The notes: generated by a model not told the origin, from the letters alone. DNA of 64,000 nucleotides from Halichondria panicea (GCF_963675165.1 NC_087393.1:302001-366000); one strand, 5' to 3'. Positions 35,401 to 46,639 are shown, numbered from the stretch's first letter. Program-made: numbers and translations.

Positions 35401-38400
35401 NNNNNNNNNNNNNNNNNNNNNNNNNNNNNNNNNNNNNNNNNNNNNNNNNNNNNNNNNNNNNNNNNNNNNNNNNNNNNNNNNNNNNNNNNNNNNNNNNNNN
35501 NATAATTAGTACACAAATAATAAAAGCACCGCAGGTGCTGATGCCTCGGTGGAGGTGCCAAAGCTACATAACATAAAGCTAGCTAGCTTTTATATGATTT
35601 TACTGCATGCAAAATCCAGGGAAACTCAAAGAGTGGGTAATGTTTGACGATGATTGTTGTTAAAAACGACCAAAAGTTCAAGTTTAAAATTAATGGCTGC
35701 AAGTCAGCAGAGCCTTGCAGCTCTCTTCTCACTCTTGCAGCTACCAATAGCTAGCGTTCTAGTGCAGAGCTAACTACTAAGTGGAGTAGCAACATTCTGT
35801 AAACAAGTTTGGCTACGTGCTCTTCTAAAAAGGCTGCAATGGCATTCCAAGTAAGCAAAACTAGGCATAACTCGAGAACGAAGCATTATTTTGCAAATCC
35901 ACGAATTAAAATCCAAAAAAACATGACTAGAAGCCTATAGAAACTCTTACTTGCACTTCATTGATCCTTGTGCAGCTGTAGCAGTCTACACAGACACAGA
36001 CAGACACACACACACACAAACACACTACCGTATACCTTAGGCATAATAAATGATCATGTACCACACACAGTAAGTATACATGTACAGTGCCTGTAACCTA
36101 GAGAGTCGAATACCACAAATTTGTGAGATTGGTACTAGTAGCCGCGGCCTCTGATCAAGCATATGCGATAAACGCCAAATATACGACATGATAGCTGCGC
36201 TTGCATAAATAGCATTATAGCAGATACATTAATGTAACGCAACCAACCCATTACCCCCCCCCCCCCCCCCCCCCCATCACACACCATACATACCTGTATG
36301 ATCTTGGTGATAAACCAGGGCACTGGTTGTAGGCCCATCTTGGCAATATTGTCACACAGAGCATCCACTAGGCTCTCATAGTCAGGCTTGGGTAGGATCA
36401 CACCGGGAAACAAATCAGACGTGATGCCTTCAAAGAGGGGAACATCGTGGGCCAAAAACTTGGGTAGATTGACATCGTTTATAGCTCTCAATAGCAAAAC
36501 AGATTCGTTCTCTTGCTGATACTTGAGTTTAAGATTGCCTGCTGCAGTGAGAACGGATTTCACGGCCCTCATACCGTAGTCATAGTGATGCTGTGATGAT
36601 AGCTGTTCAGAGCAGAGACGATAAGTGGCCACAATCTTGGCAGAGAGACTACGAGCATCCACAAAGCCCATAGAGTAGAGCATGATCTCACCAATCAGAC
36701 CATAGTCTGGCACCATCATAGCCACAGTGCGGAAGAGGACCTGAAACGCAAAAAAGAGGGTTAAAGTAGCAATCAATTTACCGCAGTATTACGTCAATTT
36801 GACTAAAAGCTTAATTACAGTCATAACGTTAAATAGATCATCTTTGAATGGCCATAACTTTAGTTCCGTTCCTCTAATAACGTTAATTTTATGATTTTCT
36901 GAAAGCTTAGAGAGAGACTTTTCAATTGGTGTCATCAAAAATTATATTTGAGAGATAAAAATATTTGCTAATTTGGCCATACCATGGTCCAAGGCCAAAA
37001 AATGACAAGTTAGGGCTCCGATGAAATTTTAGATTGAAACATATCATTTGAAAGGTCTCTTCAGAAAATCATAATTTTTTTGACATAGGATCAACGGTAC
37101 TAAAGTTATGGCTGTTGAAAGACGAGTCATACATGCATCATATACGCGTACATGTACGTACGTACGTAGCCTTTCACATGTTGCTTACCTTGAGGTTGTC
37201 TGGTAGTTCCTGCCTGCCAGCATAGCCAGGGTTCATGGTGATGAACACAGTGCAGGAGGGGTCCAGCGAGATCTCTGTGCCCTCAAATATGAACTTCTTC
37301 ACTCCAAGATTCACTGCCACTTGAATACCTTGAATCTGCTGGGCTATCACTGAGAGTACCTACAAGTAGTGTGTGTGTGTGTGGGGGGGGTGATTATACT
37401 GCCTAAATTTACAGGACGTATACATGTACATGTACAGTGATTATAAGGGGGGATGAATATACATAATACGTACATACAAATACATTATACGGTAGCTTTA
37501 AAGCTCTTACCTCCAACTCAATCCTGTTGAACTCATCAAAACAAGCCCATGCTCCAGCTTGTGCTAGACCCTTGAAGAACTTGCCCATGGCCTTATAGTC
37601 CAGTCCATCAGAGCAGTTGAACACTACACACTGTTTGGCCACGGCCTTAGCCAAGTCCTTACATGTCTCTGTCTTGCCTGTACCAGCCGGACCCTCGGGA
37701 GCCCCTCCCAAGTGAAGCTTGAGTGCTCCCATTAGTGTCCGATAGCAGCGATCAGTTAGAGGGGTGATGACAAGACGACCAGTGTTTCCAAGATACTCAT
37801 AGCCATAGGGAACGTCCGTGGTGATCATACGCACTATGACTAACTCATCCTCAAAGTAATAACGAAGTTGACTGATCCATTGGAAGTCCACTGAGCTGTG
37901 TACATTGTCCTTGTGTAGCTTTTCAACCACATCACGAGCTGCACACAGAGCACAAACACTATCAAGTACACTGTACAATGCATCAACAGAGCTTATGCAT
38001 GTATTACCAGTATGTGTACTAATCAAGTATCAAAGTACAATGTAAGTATTAACAGAGCTAGTATATAGCTAAAATAATGTCATACATACATGTATGCCGT
38101 ACACTATACACATGCATGTAACCAGGTATGGCTTGTGGTACTAACCGTGTACGTCTATGACAGTGAGAGCTCCCAGAGTGATTCTAGCCATGCTGGATAG
38201 CTTCCCACGGACCAGCTCAACAATCTCATCAATCTGACCATTGCTCTTGTCCAGATAAGCCTGCATGGGAAAAGAATAGTTTATCGAAAAAAAGTATTAC
38301 TGGAACTAAAATTTAAGCCAAAAATGTGATAACTAAAAACTGTAGTTCACTATAAATTATGTAGGCACAGCCCAAAAAATTCACCGACAATTACTGAGTA

Positions 38401-41400
38401 CACACATGTTCATGTACAGCTATAAATGTACCTTGAGTTGTCCAGTCTCGATGGCCTCAGTGACTTCCCTGGTCCAGTAGATAGTGCCGACAGCAATGAC
38501 TGCCTGCCCTGGCCAGTTGAGCACCCACTTGTTGCGAGGGTCCTCTGCATAGGCAATCACTGACTTCTTCGTGACGTCCTTTAGACTGAGAATCATGGTC
38601 TGTTGTACTTGAAGCAGCCATTTCTCCACCATACCCTATGCAAAGGGAGGGGGGGGTCAAATAGAAGCAATATACATTACTGTACAATGCATCAAAAACT
38701 GTAGAAAAACTATCAAAATAATTTTATACTGTGCAAAATACGTGTGCCTATACACATGTACATAGTAAAAAATTAACAGAAGAGAGCCTATCAAAGCACT
38801 AACACACAGCTATAGTGTACAGAAGCCTCACCTTAGCATCAGCTGGGACGATGGTCTTAGAGAATGGCACACTCTCCTTCTCACTGCTGATCATTCCCTT
38901 GACCTCTTGGTTCTCAGTGAACACTAACTTGGCAATGCCCTCGAAGCACTTCTTGAGGTGAGGCTGCACTCGTGTGGGATCCTTGGTCTCAGAGAGGATC
39001 TCTAGCAGCTCATCGTTAGATAGAAAGAAGAACCTGTGTACCAGAGAGAGTGGGAGTTCAGTGAGCTACACACGTGTACTGTAACAGCATAACATTTAGC
39101 CAGTGCACGTGCATTTTACAATGTAATGAAAATATCCATCAGAAAACGTAGCTATACAAATTAATACATATAATTATAATGGAAGAAATTAACTACCAAT
39201 AGCAGATTTATTGAGCGAGTCAACTTTACGCTTACCTTGGGAAATAAAGACGCTTCTTCTCCAGATAATCATTAAGTCCTTTCTGGATCTGCTCCAGTAG
39301 AGTGTTGGATTCCTTGAGCTTATCCAGCATGTTAGCTTGTGCAGTGACAACCAGTGCGTGGCTATCCTTAACCGCCTCGCCCATTATCTCGCGCCAGTAG
39401 CGATCCACAATACCAAACTTCCTCCCCTCCTCCGGCATCTGTGCCATAATGTCCTCTGATGAGAAAATGGGCTCTGGGGAAAAAGGAAAAAATTTAATAG
39501 CTACATGTACTACAGCCCCATGGTATTTTTCCGAAAATTAGAAATTACGGCCCCTTCAAAACTTAAGATTTGAGAATATACTATCTAAATGGGCTCCTTC
39601 TAAAATCATAGTCTATATTTTGTGGCATCTCTCACCTAGGTAGAGCCATGTGGCCTGACACTTGAGCCAGGCATCAAGGATGTCTTGAATCAATACTAAC
39701 TTCTCCTCCCACTGTTTGATCCCTTCTTCGAATGGCTTAATGAAGGGGGATCCCCTCATCGTCTGTGTCTTAATGATGTGGTCGTCCAAAAGGACCTGGA
39801 TCTCATCCACCGCAGTGAGAATGGACACACCAGTATCTCTGTACTCCATGAATATGAACTCTGTATCTGTCCATTCTGACTGCATCTTGTCCAGGGCTTT
39901 CTCCAGGGAGTACTCTTTGCTGGCAGACGCTCCAATCTCCTCAAGGCTGTGTGTGTAATTATTATTAATTATAAGTGAGGAAATGTGTATAGGTTGTCAT
40001 ACCATATAGTGGGTAATTTTTGAGGGCTAATCTTTTCAATCAAGCCACGAAATGTTCAATGGTAAAAATTATATGTGAGAAAGTTCACAAAAATAGCGAA
40101 TTTGCGAAAAATTTGAGCCTCGAAAATTACCGGCTATATACGGTACTATACTTACACTTCTAGATGCTTCTCGAGGCCAAACTCGAGCATGGCACTAAGA
40201 GGTGTGTCTGGCTGAGGCTTGAGATCAAAGCCTGCCACTTCACTCATTCGTGTCCAATGTCGATCTCGGATACCCGGGTTACAAAACGTCTGCAGAATAG
40301 GCAAGTGCTCTTTAAACTTGTCCAATTTCACTTTGAAAGCATTTGTGGATTGTTTAGGCAGAGGCAGATCACTGAAGGTCTTGGAGAGCTTGTGCATAGT
40401 ACGCCACATATTACCAACGTCATCATCGACTTTCTCTGCATCTAGTTCAAGAAATGGTCCGTTCATCCACTTGTCGTTTTTCTCGTGGAAATCTAGCGCT
40501 GTATGCCACAGTCGATCGTACGGTTCTTTTAGGACCTTGGTGGACTGTATCTGAGGGAAGGCTGTCATTTCCCACTCGAGCAACTCCTCTTCGTTGTTTA
40601 TTGCCTTTAATAGAGGTAGAAAAGAATGAAAAGTGAGGTGACATATTCAAAAACGTTTAGTTATAGAGCAAAACTGGTATGTGTAGATATTTAGCTGTTC
40701 ATATTGACTGACCATTGCCTCGTTCTTTGCATCCTCCAGATCGCTGGCCAGTTTGTCGAGTGTCTCTACAACTGGTCGTATGTCATCCACTGCACGAGGT
40801 ACCTCCTTCTTGGTGAACTCCTCCACCTGGTTAGTGAAGTCAGTCAGTAAGCTCTCAAACTTCTTTCGCCTGAACGTAGCGAGAGAGGAGGGGGGTATTA
40901 ACGGAGTAACTCTTTATGCATTATCATCCGAATGGGCTCCTTCTAAGCTTCAGAAAATCAGAAAATCCTTTAAATTGGATCACCAGAACTCTAGTTACAG
41001 AGCCAACTCTAGTACTCAAGCAAACTAACTCACGGCCACACACAAACACTCTAACTGACTTTGCTTTGACTTGATCCTCTGCCTCCTCCCTCCGAGACAC
41101 TAGTCGTTGCTGACTGACCTCAAAGATGGGGTCCATGCGTGCAGGCCATTGAAAGGTCCTGCTGTTCAGGTCCAGGTCCTCCACTGGCAGGATGGCATAG
41201 TCCAGTAGAAACTTCAGCCTCTCTCCAGCCTCACGTACTTTTGCCAACAGGACGAAAACTGTCTCTTCCCGGGACTGAAGGAAGGAAAGAACAAGAAGAG
41301 GGTTAGGGAAGGGAACAAACAACGAGTAAAGGTTGGAGAGGGAAGAAAGAATGAGTAGAGGTTGGAAAAAAGCAAGGGGCGCATCAATTAATGGGTTAAT

Positions 41401-44400
41401 TGGAGGGGCATACCTCTGTGAGGAACTGCATTAGAGAGACCATATCTTCAGTGGTGGCTGCTTTCTCATAGACACGTGTAGCAATCTGGTCATAACTCTC
41501 ACACAACCTGCAGCAACAGTACTAGCACATGTCCTGATCTAACACACGCACACTACTCACTTCCTATTGAAATCTCTGTTATTCTCCACCAGCTGGTTGA
41601 CTAGACGGCTAGCTAGATCACTGGCCATCCTCTGTAGCCTCTCGTTCACCTCACAGCAATCTACAGCCAGGAGGTTGAGGTAGACCTTACGTCTGAGCAG
41701 GTACAGCTCATCAGATTGATCACGAAACTTCTTGATCATCTAATATAGTGATATATTCAAACGATTGAGCAGTTGTTACATTTAGTGCGTTATCAACGCT
41801 TACTTTTCCAAACTGTTGCAGCTCTTGATCTGATGATTTGAGAAAGTCGTCGACCTCTACAGCAGCACTGCCGTCCAAGAGCTGCTCATACTTGGTGTAT
41901 GTGGCACTCACATACCTAGGAGTAGTATATACAGTTAGTATACATACTTATCACAGGAAACCAATAATATTATAGGCACACTACACTGTGTATATACTGT
42001 ACACTATATTTTCAAAGACCACCCACAAAGTTACCATACAAGGAGAGGTACAACTTAGACGAACAATACTTATACTCCCTCACTTTTGTGGGCCGCAGAA
42101 GTTTCTCCTGAGCATGTGCAGTGCCCTCTCCCTGGTCTCCTCCACTAGCCCCTCACACAGCTTCACAGCTGGGAGGACCAACTCACAACCTTGCAGCTCA
42201 GAGAAGAGCACATGCTCCACTCGAGGCAGTCCCTGGGCACTCTCCACTATGGCTGTTACAAGACGGCCCAGGATGGCCTCAATATCAAGGAAGCATGGCT
42301 GAAAGATGAGCTCTGATGACTTAATATCAAGCTTGAGTAGAATCACCTACACAAAAGGAAAGGCAATTTGATGAAAAAACAAACTACATTGCATAGAAAG
42401 ACCTCTCTCTAAGCTTTCAGAAAATCAGAAAATTAATACGATTGGACCAACGGAACTAAAGTTATGGCTGTTCAAAGATGCTCTATTTAACGCTGGGTTC
42501 CCCTTCATTTTCAGAGTTGAGTTTTATTCATGCTAATCACTGTACACTACTTAAGGCTCACTGGTTTAGACACGAAGAGAAGGTTGTTAAACTCTTCCTG
42601 ATAATCGTTGCCAATCTGATAGTGACTCAGAAACTGGAGGAAGTCTTGTAGTGATTTCTCCACCGTCTCCCTCAACTGTCTGGCCATTAGACTAGAGGCA
42701 GCATTGAAGAAATGCTCAGCCAGTACAGCAGGTTGGTCCGGGGAGGAAGGCATGAGGTGGGCCCAGTCAACCTTGTACCTCCGGAAGATCTCTCCACACT
42801 CAGACACCCATCTACATGTATGTGATGTGTATGGAAAGAACATTCTAAGCACTATGATTAAAATGTCATACGAAATTCCAAATTAAAAGCCCTTCTGTGT
42901 ACATATACATTGGGACATCACACAGTACACGTATAGATGCTTTTATCTTTTACAATACATGTACTACCCAGTGTGTGAGTGTACACGTGTACTGCTCTTA
43001 CCCCTCCTGTAGGGTCCTCCTGGCATGAGCACACTGGCTCTTGACGAGGGCCTCAAACTGAGATGGTTTCAACTCTCTGACCTCGTCTCTCTCAGAGCAC
43101 AGCACCTCCAGGTCAACAAAGTGAACACTGGAATACCTACACAGGGAAATAGACTAGTACACAATTAAAACTTCCTACAGATGGTTTCGTTTGACTTCAT
43201 CACATGACCCTTACAATAAAGTAACCATAATTATACAGACAGTTCTGAGAAATTCATTTTAAGGGGTCATATCAAACATAAAAAGCTATCAATCAGACAC
43301 CAGGCCCACTCACTTGTTATACCAGAGGCTCTGCAACTCAGTCATGACAGTGTTGGAGATGAACAGTTGCTGACTCTGAGCGTCCTTGGCACACCTCACA
43401 CTCTCCTTCCATGGTACGGGTGCGCGAATAGCCCTCTGAGGGAGCGGCCGCGGGACTGACCCAATCTTAAGTCGTTTCATTTCACTGCTGTCTTTGAGAA
43501 TGTAGTCAATGATAGCCTTCTTTAGGCTGAGTTTATAGTCATCCAGGATTTCCTTGTGAAGGTTCTGTCGAAGTGTTTTCCAATCAGGGTTGTCGAGTAA
43601 TTTTTGGAGGAGCTTTGAGTGTACTTGTGTCATTGTCCCCTCTGGCATCGGAGGTAGGTCAGCCTGGGACACACCCTCTAGAATATAGTACTGGTAGCGC
43701 TGTAGACACACACACACACACGGCCCAATAGCATTAGGTGATACATACGATTGCTACTAACAGCTTGGAGCCATAATTATTTTTATTAAGTATAACAGCC
43801 ACACATTTGCTGAAATTTCACACACTACATTGTATTCTAGAGCAATACAGTTGCAAGCAGCTACTATATAAAATACCTCCAGGTCCTCTGTGGTTGGCTC
43901 CTGCCCGTCCTCCATTGCCATGAACCCAAACTGCTCTCCCGGGCTCATCGGTCGGGACTCTGGGTTGTATTGGTGACTGAATGGGGAAAGTGACGACCTA
44001 GGGGTGAGGTGAACTGGAGACTTGGTAGCCTTCATTGGAGCTGGTGGAGTAATAAGTTAGGGACGCTAAACTATTAACTATTATTGATATACCAGTGATT
44101 TTCACCATTGAAAATTTATCAAAGTTTATTCGTACAGCTCAGAATGGTGACGTAGAACCTATTGTATATTAATAACCCGCTATACACAAATACATTCATT
44201 GCACAGAGACTGTTAGATGATAGGATACAAGGTGATCTTGCCTTCCTGAGGTTTCTGATCTTGAGCTTGCTGGCAGTTGGGGTGTAGTTGTTAGCTATGG
44301 ACTCTGACGGGGTCCGATGATACTTCTCCTCCTTGAAGGGAGCTGCTCTGGTCCAGGACATGCGCTTCATGACAGGAGGATTCTCAAGATTCTTGAGAAC

Positions 44401-45283
44401 AAGCTGAGGGGAGTAGTTAAACTTTCACACTATCCCATAAAATATGCGTGCACAATAGTAAATTAGATGAGACCTTTAATAAGAAATATTGGCCACTCTA
44501 CTAGTCTGAGATGTGTAGATTATGCAGGGATTAGAGATACAACATTATGCTGTACTGGATGGGTACAATATATGCATGTAGTCAGTAGACTATTCATTGA
44601 AGAGACTCACGCTGTATAGAGGAGATGGCTGTGTGTGGGTAGAGGGGCGTATGGGGATATGGGGTAGCTCAGTGTGTACCCTCATGTTGGGGTTAGCCAA
44701 CACTTCCACAGAGCACTGCATAAGAGATGTATAGCATAGGAACAGTATTCACATCATCATTATTAACTTGAGTGGGTGCACCATTTACGATTGTTTGAAA
44801 GCTTAGAGTAAGCTCGTTAATATGATGTACACGTATATAAAAGCTTTGATTGATAAAAATAATGAAGGCACATACCGTACCAGGATATAATTGTTTTGAG
44901 CGTGTGATTCAACCTATTTTCCATTTGCTAAGGACGGGGCTGGGAGGTAATTCAGGCTCGATCAAAGATTGAGAGTTGAACGTTATCTCGTTGTAAGCTT
45001 GTATTAAACGTATAATGCGGCCGGCTTGTAAGCTTTCAGAAACTCATCAAATTAGCTATCAGACTGACCGAACTCAAATTATGACTACTCAAGAGCACAC
45101 GTACACTCCACCAAGTATATGCCACTGTACTGTACAGTCCTAGAAGACGTTCGGAGGGTTCGAACCACACCGAATACCTGTAGAACACCCTCTAGCTTAT
45201 AAATGAGCTCCCTAGCTTATACTGGGGGTGTGGCATGTTCCAGTGGATTGTGAGTGGTTCATTCTTACCTTTCGAGTCTCCAT
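17045..45283 (-). CDS. DNAH7-like: Axonemal dynein heavy chain, inner-arm DNAH3/7/12 type, ~46 exons
   Basis: The gene starts with a tiny exon (45283-45269, METRK) and ends at a stop at 17045-17047 after [14 protein letters not shown]. In order it encodes an N-terminal tail, linker, six AAA modules with a stalk between AAA4 and AAA5, and a C-terminal domain. Diagnostic motifs: [10 protein letters not shown] (AAA1), [22 protein letters not shown] (AAA2), GPTGTGKSA (AAA3), [10 protein letters not shown] (AAA4) and [10 protein letters not shown]. The best match from memory along the whole C-terminal half is DNAH7 (for example [19 protein letters not shown] and [12 protein letters not shown]). 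DNAH3 and DNAH12 are close relatives and not excluded. The product is the motor of a single-headed inner dynein arm, driving microtubule sliding in motile cilia. The junction near 44222-44240 is uncertain (a GC-AG or a weak GT donor both keep frame). Two plus-strand genes are nested in its largest intron. Confidence 0.93.
17863..17970. repeat. (TG)n microsatellite in a dynein intron
   Basis: A long TG run on the plus strand. The minus-strand CA end ...CACACTAG forms the 3' splice site of the exon beginning at 17857. Confidence 0.95.
18628..18702. repeat. TG/GGGTG-rich simple repeat in a dynein intron
   Basis: Low-complexity GT with G-runs just upstream (minus strand) of the exon starting at 18624. 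It makes spurious His/Pro/Thr open frames. Confidence 0.9.
19133..19231. repeat. ~60-bp imperfect tandem duplication in a dynein intron
   Basis: The phrase ACAAAATTCCCTA followed by CTATACAACGGTAAAA occurs twice (about 19144 and 19204). No function is evident. Confidence 0.75.
20276..20341. repeat. (TG)n microsatellite in a dynein intron
   Basis: A pure TG run just downstream, in transcript sense, of the AAA6 exon donor at 20356. Confidence 0.95.
21006..21106 (-). repeat. 51-bp tandem duplication containing a 5' splice site
   Basis: Copies 21006-21055 and 21056-21106 differ at a few bases. Each contains, on the minus strand, GGTTCAAAG|GTCAGT. The donor used by homology is at exon end 21097; the duplicate gives exon end 21046, and the 51-base difference is in frame without a stop. 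Confidence 0.85.
23682..25590 (-). other. Dynein heavy chain: AAA4 and microtubule-binding stalk
   Basis: A single large exon (25590-24396) holds AAA4 ([10 protein letters not shown] at about 25436-25465) and the first stalk helix, rich in Ala/Glu/Lys heptads ([20 protein letters not shown]). Exons 24184-23964 and 23893-23682 encode the stalk-tip microtubule-binding domain ([21 protein letters not shown]) and the return helix ([15 protein letters not shown]). Confidence 0.9.
25737..28538 (-). other. Dynein heavy chain: AAA3 exons
   Basis: Exons about 28538-28091, 27971-27854, 27641-27486 (Walker [10 protein letters not shown] at 27527-27550), 27333-27069 ([28 protein letters not shown]), 26833-26646 ([14 protein letters not shown]) and 26222-25737 ([15 protein letters not shown]). 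The residue after the P-loop lysine is serine, which is ordinary for AAA3. Confidence 0.9.
26298..26580. repeat. AAGCTT-centred hairpin repeat (interspersed family)
   Basis: The left end reads GGCCATAACTTTTGTTCAGT, then GATTTTCTGAAAGCTTAGAG. The right end contains the inverse, CTAAGCTTTCAGAAAATC, then CAGAACTAAAGTC. Related copies occur at about 36830-37125, 40925-41005 (partial), 42400-42500 (partial), 47103-47395, 50160-50410, 52620-52850, 55485-55700, 58985-59290 and in the TBCD intron near 9100-10260. Confidence 0.85.
29043..29137. repeat. (TG)n microsatellite forming a dynein exon acceptor
   Basis: The minus-strand CA repeat ends in AG at the start of the exon at 29043 ([10 protein letters not shown]). 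Confidence 0.9.
29418..29450. repeat. (CA)n microsatellite in a dynein intron
   Basis: A short CA run on the plus strand just downstream of the AAA2 exon in transcript sense. Confidence 0.9.
29754..31149 (+). CDS. RING/TRAF-type zinc-finger protein with MATH domain, copy 1, nested in dynein intron
   Basis: Two exons, 29754-29985 and 30104-31149, phase 1 junction, 425 residues. Exon 1 encodes an N-terminal RING-like domain (C25, C28, C44, C49, C52, C63, C66). Exon 2 begins with TRAF-type zinc fingers ([10 protein letters not shown], then [32 protein letters not shown]), followed by a short coiled coil (about residues 200-225) and a TRAF-C/MATH domain ([49 protein letters not shown]). TRAFs are cytosolic adaptors and ubiquitin ligases under TNF-receptor and Toll/IL-1 receptor pathways; that role here is inferred from domain order. 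The classical RING histidine position holds lysine (CGKIFC). The gene is transcribed opposite to its host dynein gene and is paralogous to the gene at 33837. Confidence 0.92.
31150..32273. other. Intergenic/intronic stretch between the two TRAF genes, left part
   Basis: AT-rich DNA inside the dynein intron. I see no exon. A short direct repeat of GTAAGATCCCAG occurs near 31978-32000 and a related GGAAGATCCCAG at 33762. Confidence 0.4.
32274..32822. repeat. Long foldback (inverted) repeat, arms ~165 bp
   Basis: The left arm (32274-32451) and right arm (32662-32822) are near-perfect inverted copies, including GATTAATTGTGGGTTGGTAT and GGGCACGATCTTTAACAGTT. The right arm lacks about 13 bases present in the left near 32325. 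They are separated by a 210-bp spacer. No flanking duplication was recognised, so whether it is a foldback transposon is unclear. Open frames of 64-88 codons in the arms mirror each other and are not genes. Confidence 0.88.
33570..33711. repeat. Small inverted repeat (~20-bp arms)
   Basis: CCAGGCCTTACTTTTTCTT at about 33579 pairs with AAGAAAAAGTAAGGCCTGG at about 33687, giving a hairpin with a roughly 90-base loop upstream of the second TRAF gene. Confidence 0.8.
33837..35230 (+). CDS. RING/TRAF-type zinc-finger protein with MATH domain, copy 2, nested in dynein intron
   Basis: Exons 33837-34068 and 34173-35230, same junction phase as the first copy, 429 residues. Domain order is identical: RING-like ([17 protein letters not shown]), TRAF zinc fingers ([18 protein letters not shown]), a slightly longer coiled coil (about residues 200-228) and a MATH domain ([36 protein letters not shown]). 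The ATG at 33837 is chosen because it aligns with copy 1 (MAANQA). The copies remain similar throughout, with exon 1 of equal length and the intron only ~104 bp, so this is a tandem duplication within the host intron. The gene ends 71 bp before an assembly gap, so a further copy in the gap region is possible but not seen. Function as in copy 1, by inference. Confidence 0.92.
35302..35501. other. Assembly gap of 200 N
   Basis: Exactly 200 unknown bases, probably a placeholder of arbitrary length, inside the dynein intron 3' of the second TRAF gene. Confidence 1.
35502..36293. other. Remainder of the large dynein intron
   Basis: No gene was seen. It includes a run of 22 C at 36254-36275 close to the 5' splice site (exon end 36294). 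Confidence 0.5.
36294..37940 (-). other. Dynein heavy chain: AAA1 exons
   Basis: Exons about 37940-37511, 37360-37190 and 36740-36294. The AAA1 Walker A ([10 protein letters not shown]) lies at 37664-37693 and the Walker B region ([10 protein letters not shown]) follows at the end of the same exon. The next exons carry [19 protein letters not shown] and [17 protein letters not shown], both nearly invariant in axonemal dyneins. AAA1 is the main ATP-hydrolysing site. Confidence 0.9.
36830..37125. repeat. AAGCTT-centred hairpin repeat in a dynein intron
   Basis: Inverted ends GGCCATAACTTTAGTTCCGT and ACGGTACTAAAGTTATGGC flank an AT-rich core with ATATTTGAGAGATAAAAATA, shared with the TBCD intron repeats. 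Confidence 0.85.
37941..45283 (-). other. Dynein heavy chain: N-terminal tail and linker exons
   Basis: Approximate exons, 5' to 3': 45283-45269, 44716-44610, 44405-44222, 44035-43877, 43700-43312, 43137-43000, 42813-42553, 42345-42085, 41917-41802, 41739-41561, 41509-41414, 41278-41055, 40872-40712, 40603-40155, 39947-39633, 39476-39235, 39034-38831, 38634-38431 and 38260-38145. These cover the intermediate/light-chain-binding tail and the linker (WLQVQQTMI-like stretch, then [11 protein letters not shown]). The first exons are poorly conserved and the first 150 residues were placed only by phase. Confidence 0.75.
40003..40146. repeat. Probable degenerate MITE with TATAG(C/T)GGGTAATTTT ends
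   Basis: The ends TATAGTGGGTAATTTTTGAG and (inverse) CTCGAAAATTACCGGCTATA are inverted with a few mismatches. It lies in a dynein intron. Confidence 0.65.
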
Positions 45284-46639
45284 TCTTGAATTCTTTGCAG
45301 TGTAGGGACTCTTTTACTGCATCTCTATCCTGGACCCTCGGCTTGATGATTATCAGATAAACATAGCCGTAGGCATTTATCACCATAGCAACTTTTTAGC
45401 ATCTTTGTTAGAGCTGCAGCCACGTGGCAGAAAAGGGGGGCGTATCTCCTCTGCCATGTGGACCCATAGGTATGGAAGAATGAAAGGTATAGCTATGTAC
45501 CTCTGGCTATGTACTGTGCATTGCAACAAAAATCAGCTATACATGTGGTTTTATCTTTCAGGCATTTGGCAGCTGGAGTTTGGAGGAGCTCTCAACAGGA
45601 AACCACACAAGGACAGCTTGGAATGGAAGGATCCTAGCTTTGTGCTCTGGGAGAACCCAGTCCCCCAGGTGTGTTAACCTGCACCAATGAGTTGGCATTA
45701 GTGATGACATGGGACTCCCAATGTGTTTGTATGTATAACTATTATCCCATGAGATCTGCTAGTTGCAGACTTCATGCAAAGTGTTCGTATGTATAGTCTA
45801 ATTATTAAAATTTTTCGTCTTTTCTTCTCACATTTTCATATGGCGGATCATCATGGCTGGTGTGTGTAGCGCTCATCCTGTCACATGACTGTGTGTAGGT
45901 GTGTCCTGATCATCTCTATTAAATAAGGTATATGTTAACTATAAGCTTGTAAGCTATGTACATGACGTGTACAAATATAGACCCTTATAATTATTAACTA
46001 CCGTATCGTTGCATAAAATTAATTTGATAGCCGAGTAAATAGGAGAAACTTGTACATACATAGCTGGTTTTCCCATGCATCTATTCTTGACCAGCAGCCA
46101 TGCAGTATCCGTATATATACTGGTATAGACTGGCCATGCACTCCCTACATCTCAGTACTGCCCGTGTTAAGTTGACCTAGTGTGTACATGTACTTACAGT
46201 ACACGTATGTACTACTAATAACTGTTGCTGTATTAATTGCATGCTTGAGAGACTATAATGACGACCAAACAAAGATTATAATTGTTGATAGGACATATTC
46301 TTAAGTTAACCAGTAAAATTGTTAATTACAAAAAACAGTAAAATTATCCAAAAATGTGTAGAATAAGCAGTAGAATGATCGCAAAAATATTTCTCATTAT
46401 ATCCAACTTGAGAGCATATGTTACGGCCACATAGGTTCATATCCATCTTCTGCCTCTGGTAAACTAGTAGCTCCATTCTCCACCAAATTCCCGTAAGTCG
46501 TATCACCATCCCTCTCCTCCGCATTGCTGTAACCACTGTTCATGGTATCTACTTGTGCATATTCGAGGTCAGGGATGTTAATGCTTTCATATAATTATGT
46601 TGGGTGGATTTAAAGTTGTAATCGTAATTAGCTCGTATG
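45284..46639. other. Region between the dynein 5' end and receptor copy A
   Basis: It holds the dynein promoter side, a GC-richer exon-like patch at 45560-45670 of unknown meaning, a block at about 45840-46240 repeated near 57590-58140, and at 46430-46640 a duplicate of part of the copy A tail exon. No complete gene was recognised. Confidence 0.5.

Noticed and set aside
45405-45677. A 90-codon plus-strand gene divergent from dynein
   Set aside because: The frame begins at a non-ATG codon, lacks known domains and runs through apparent intronic sequence. Only the patch at 45560-45670 was kept, as an open observation.
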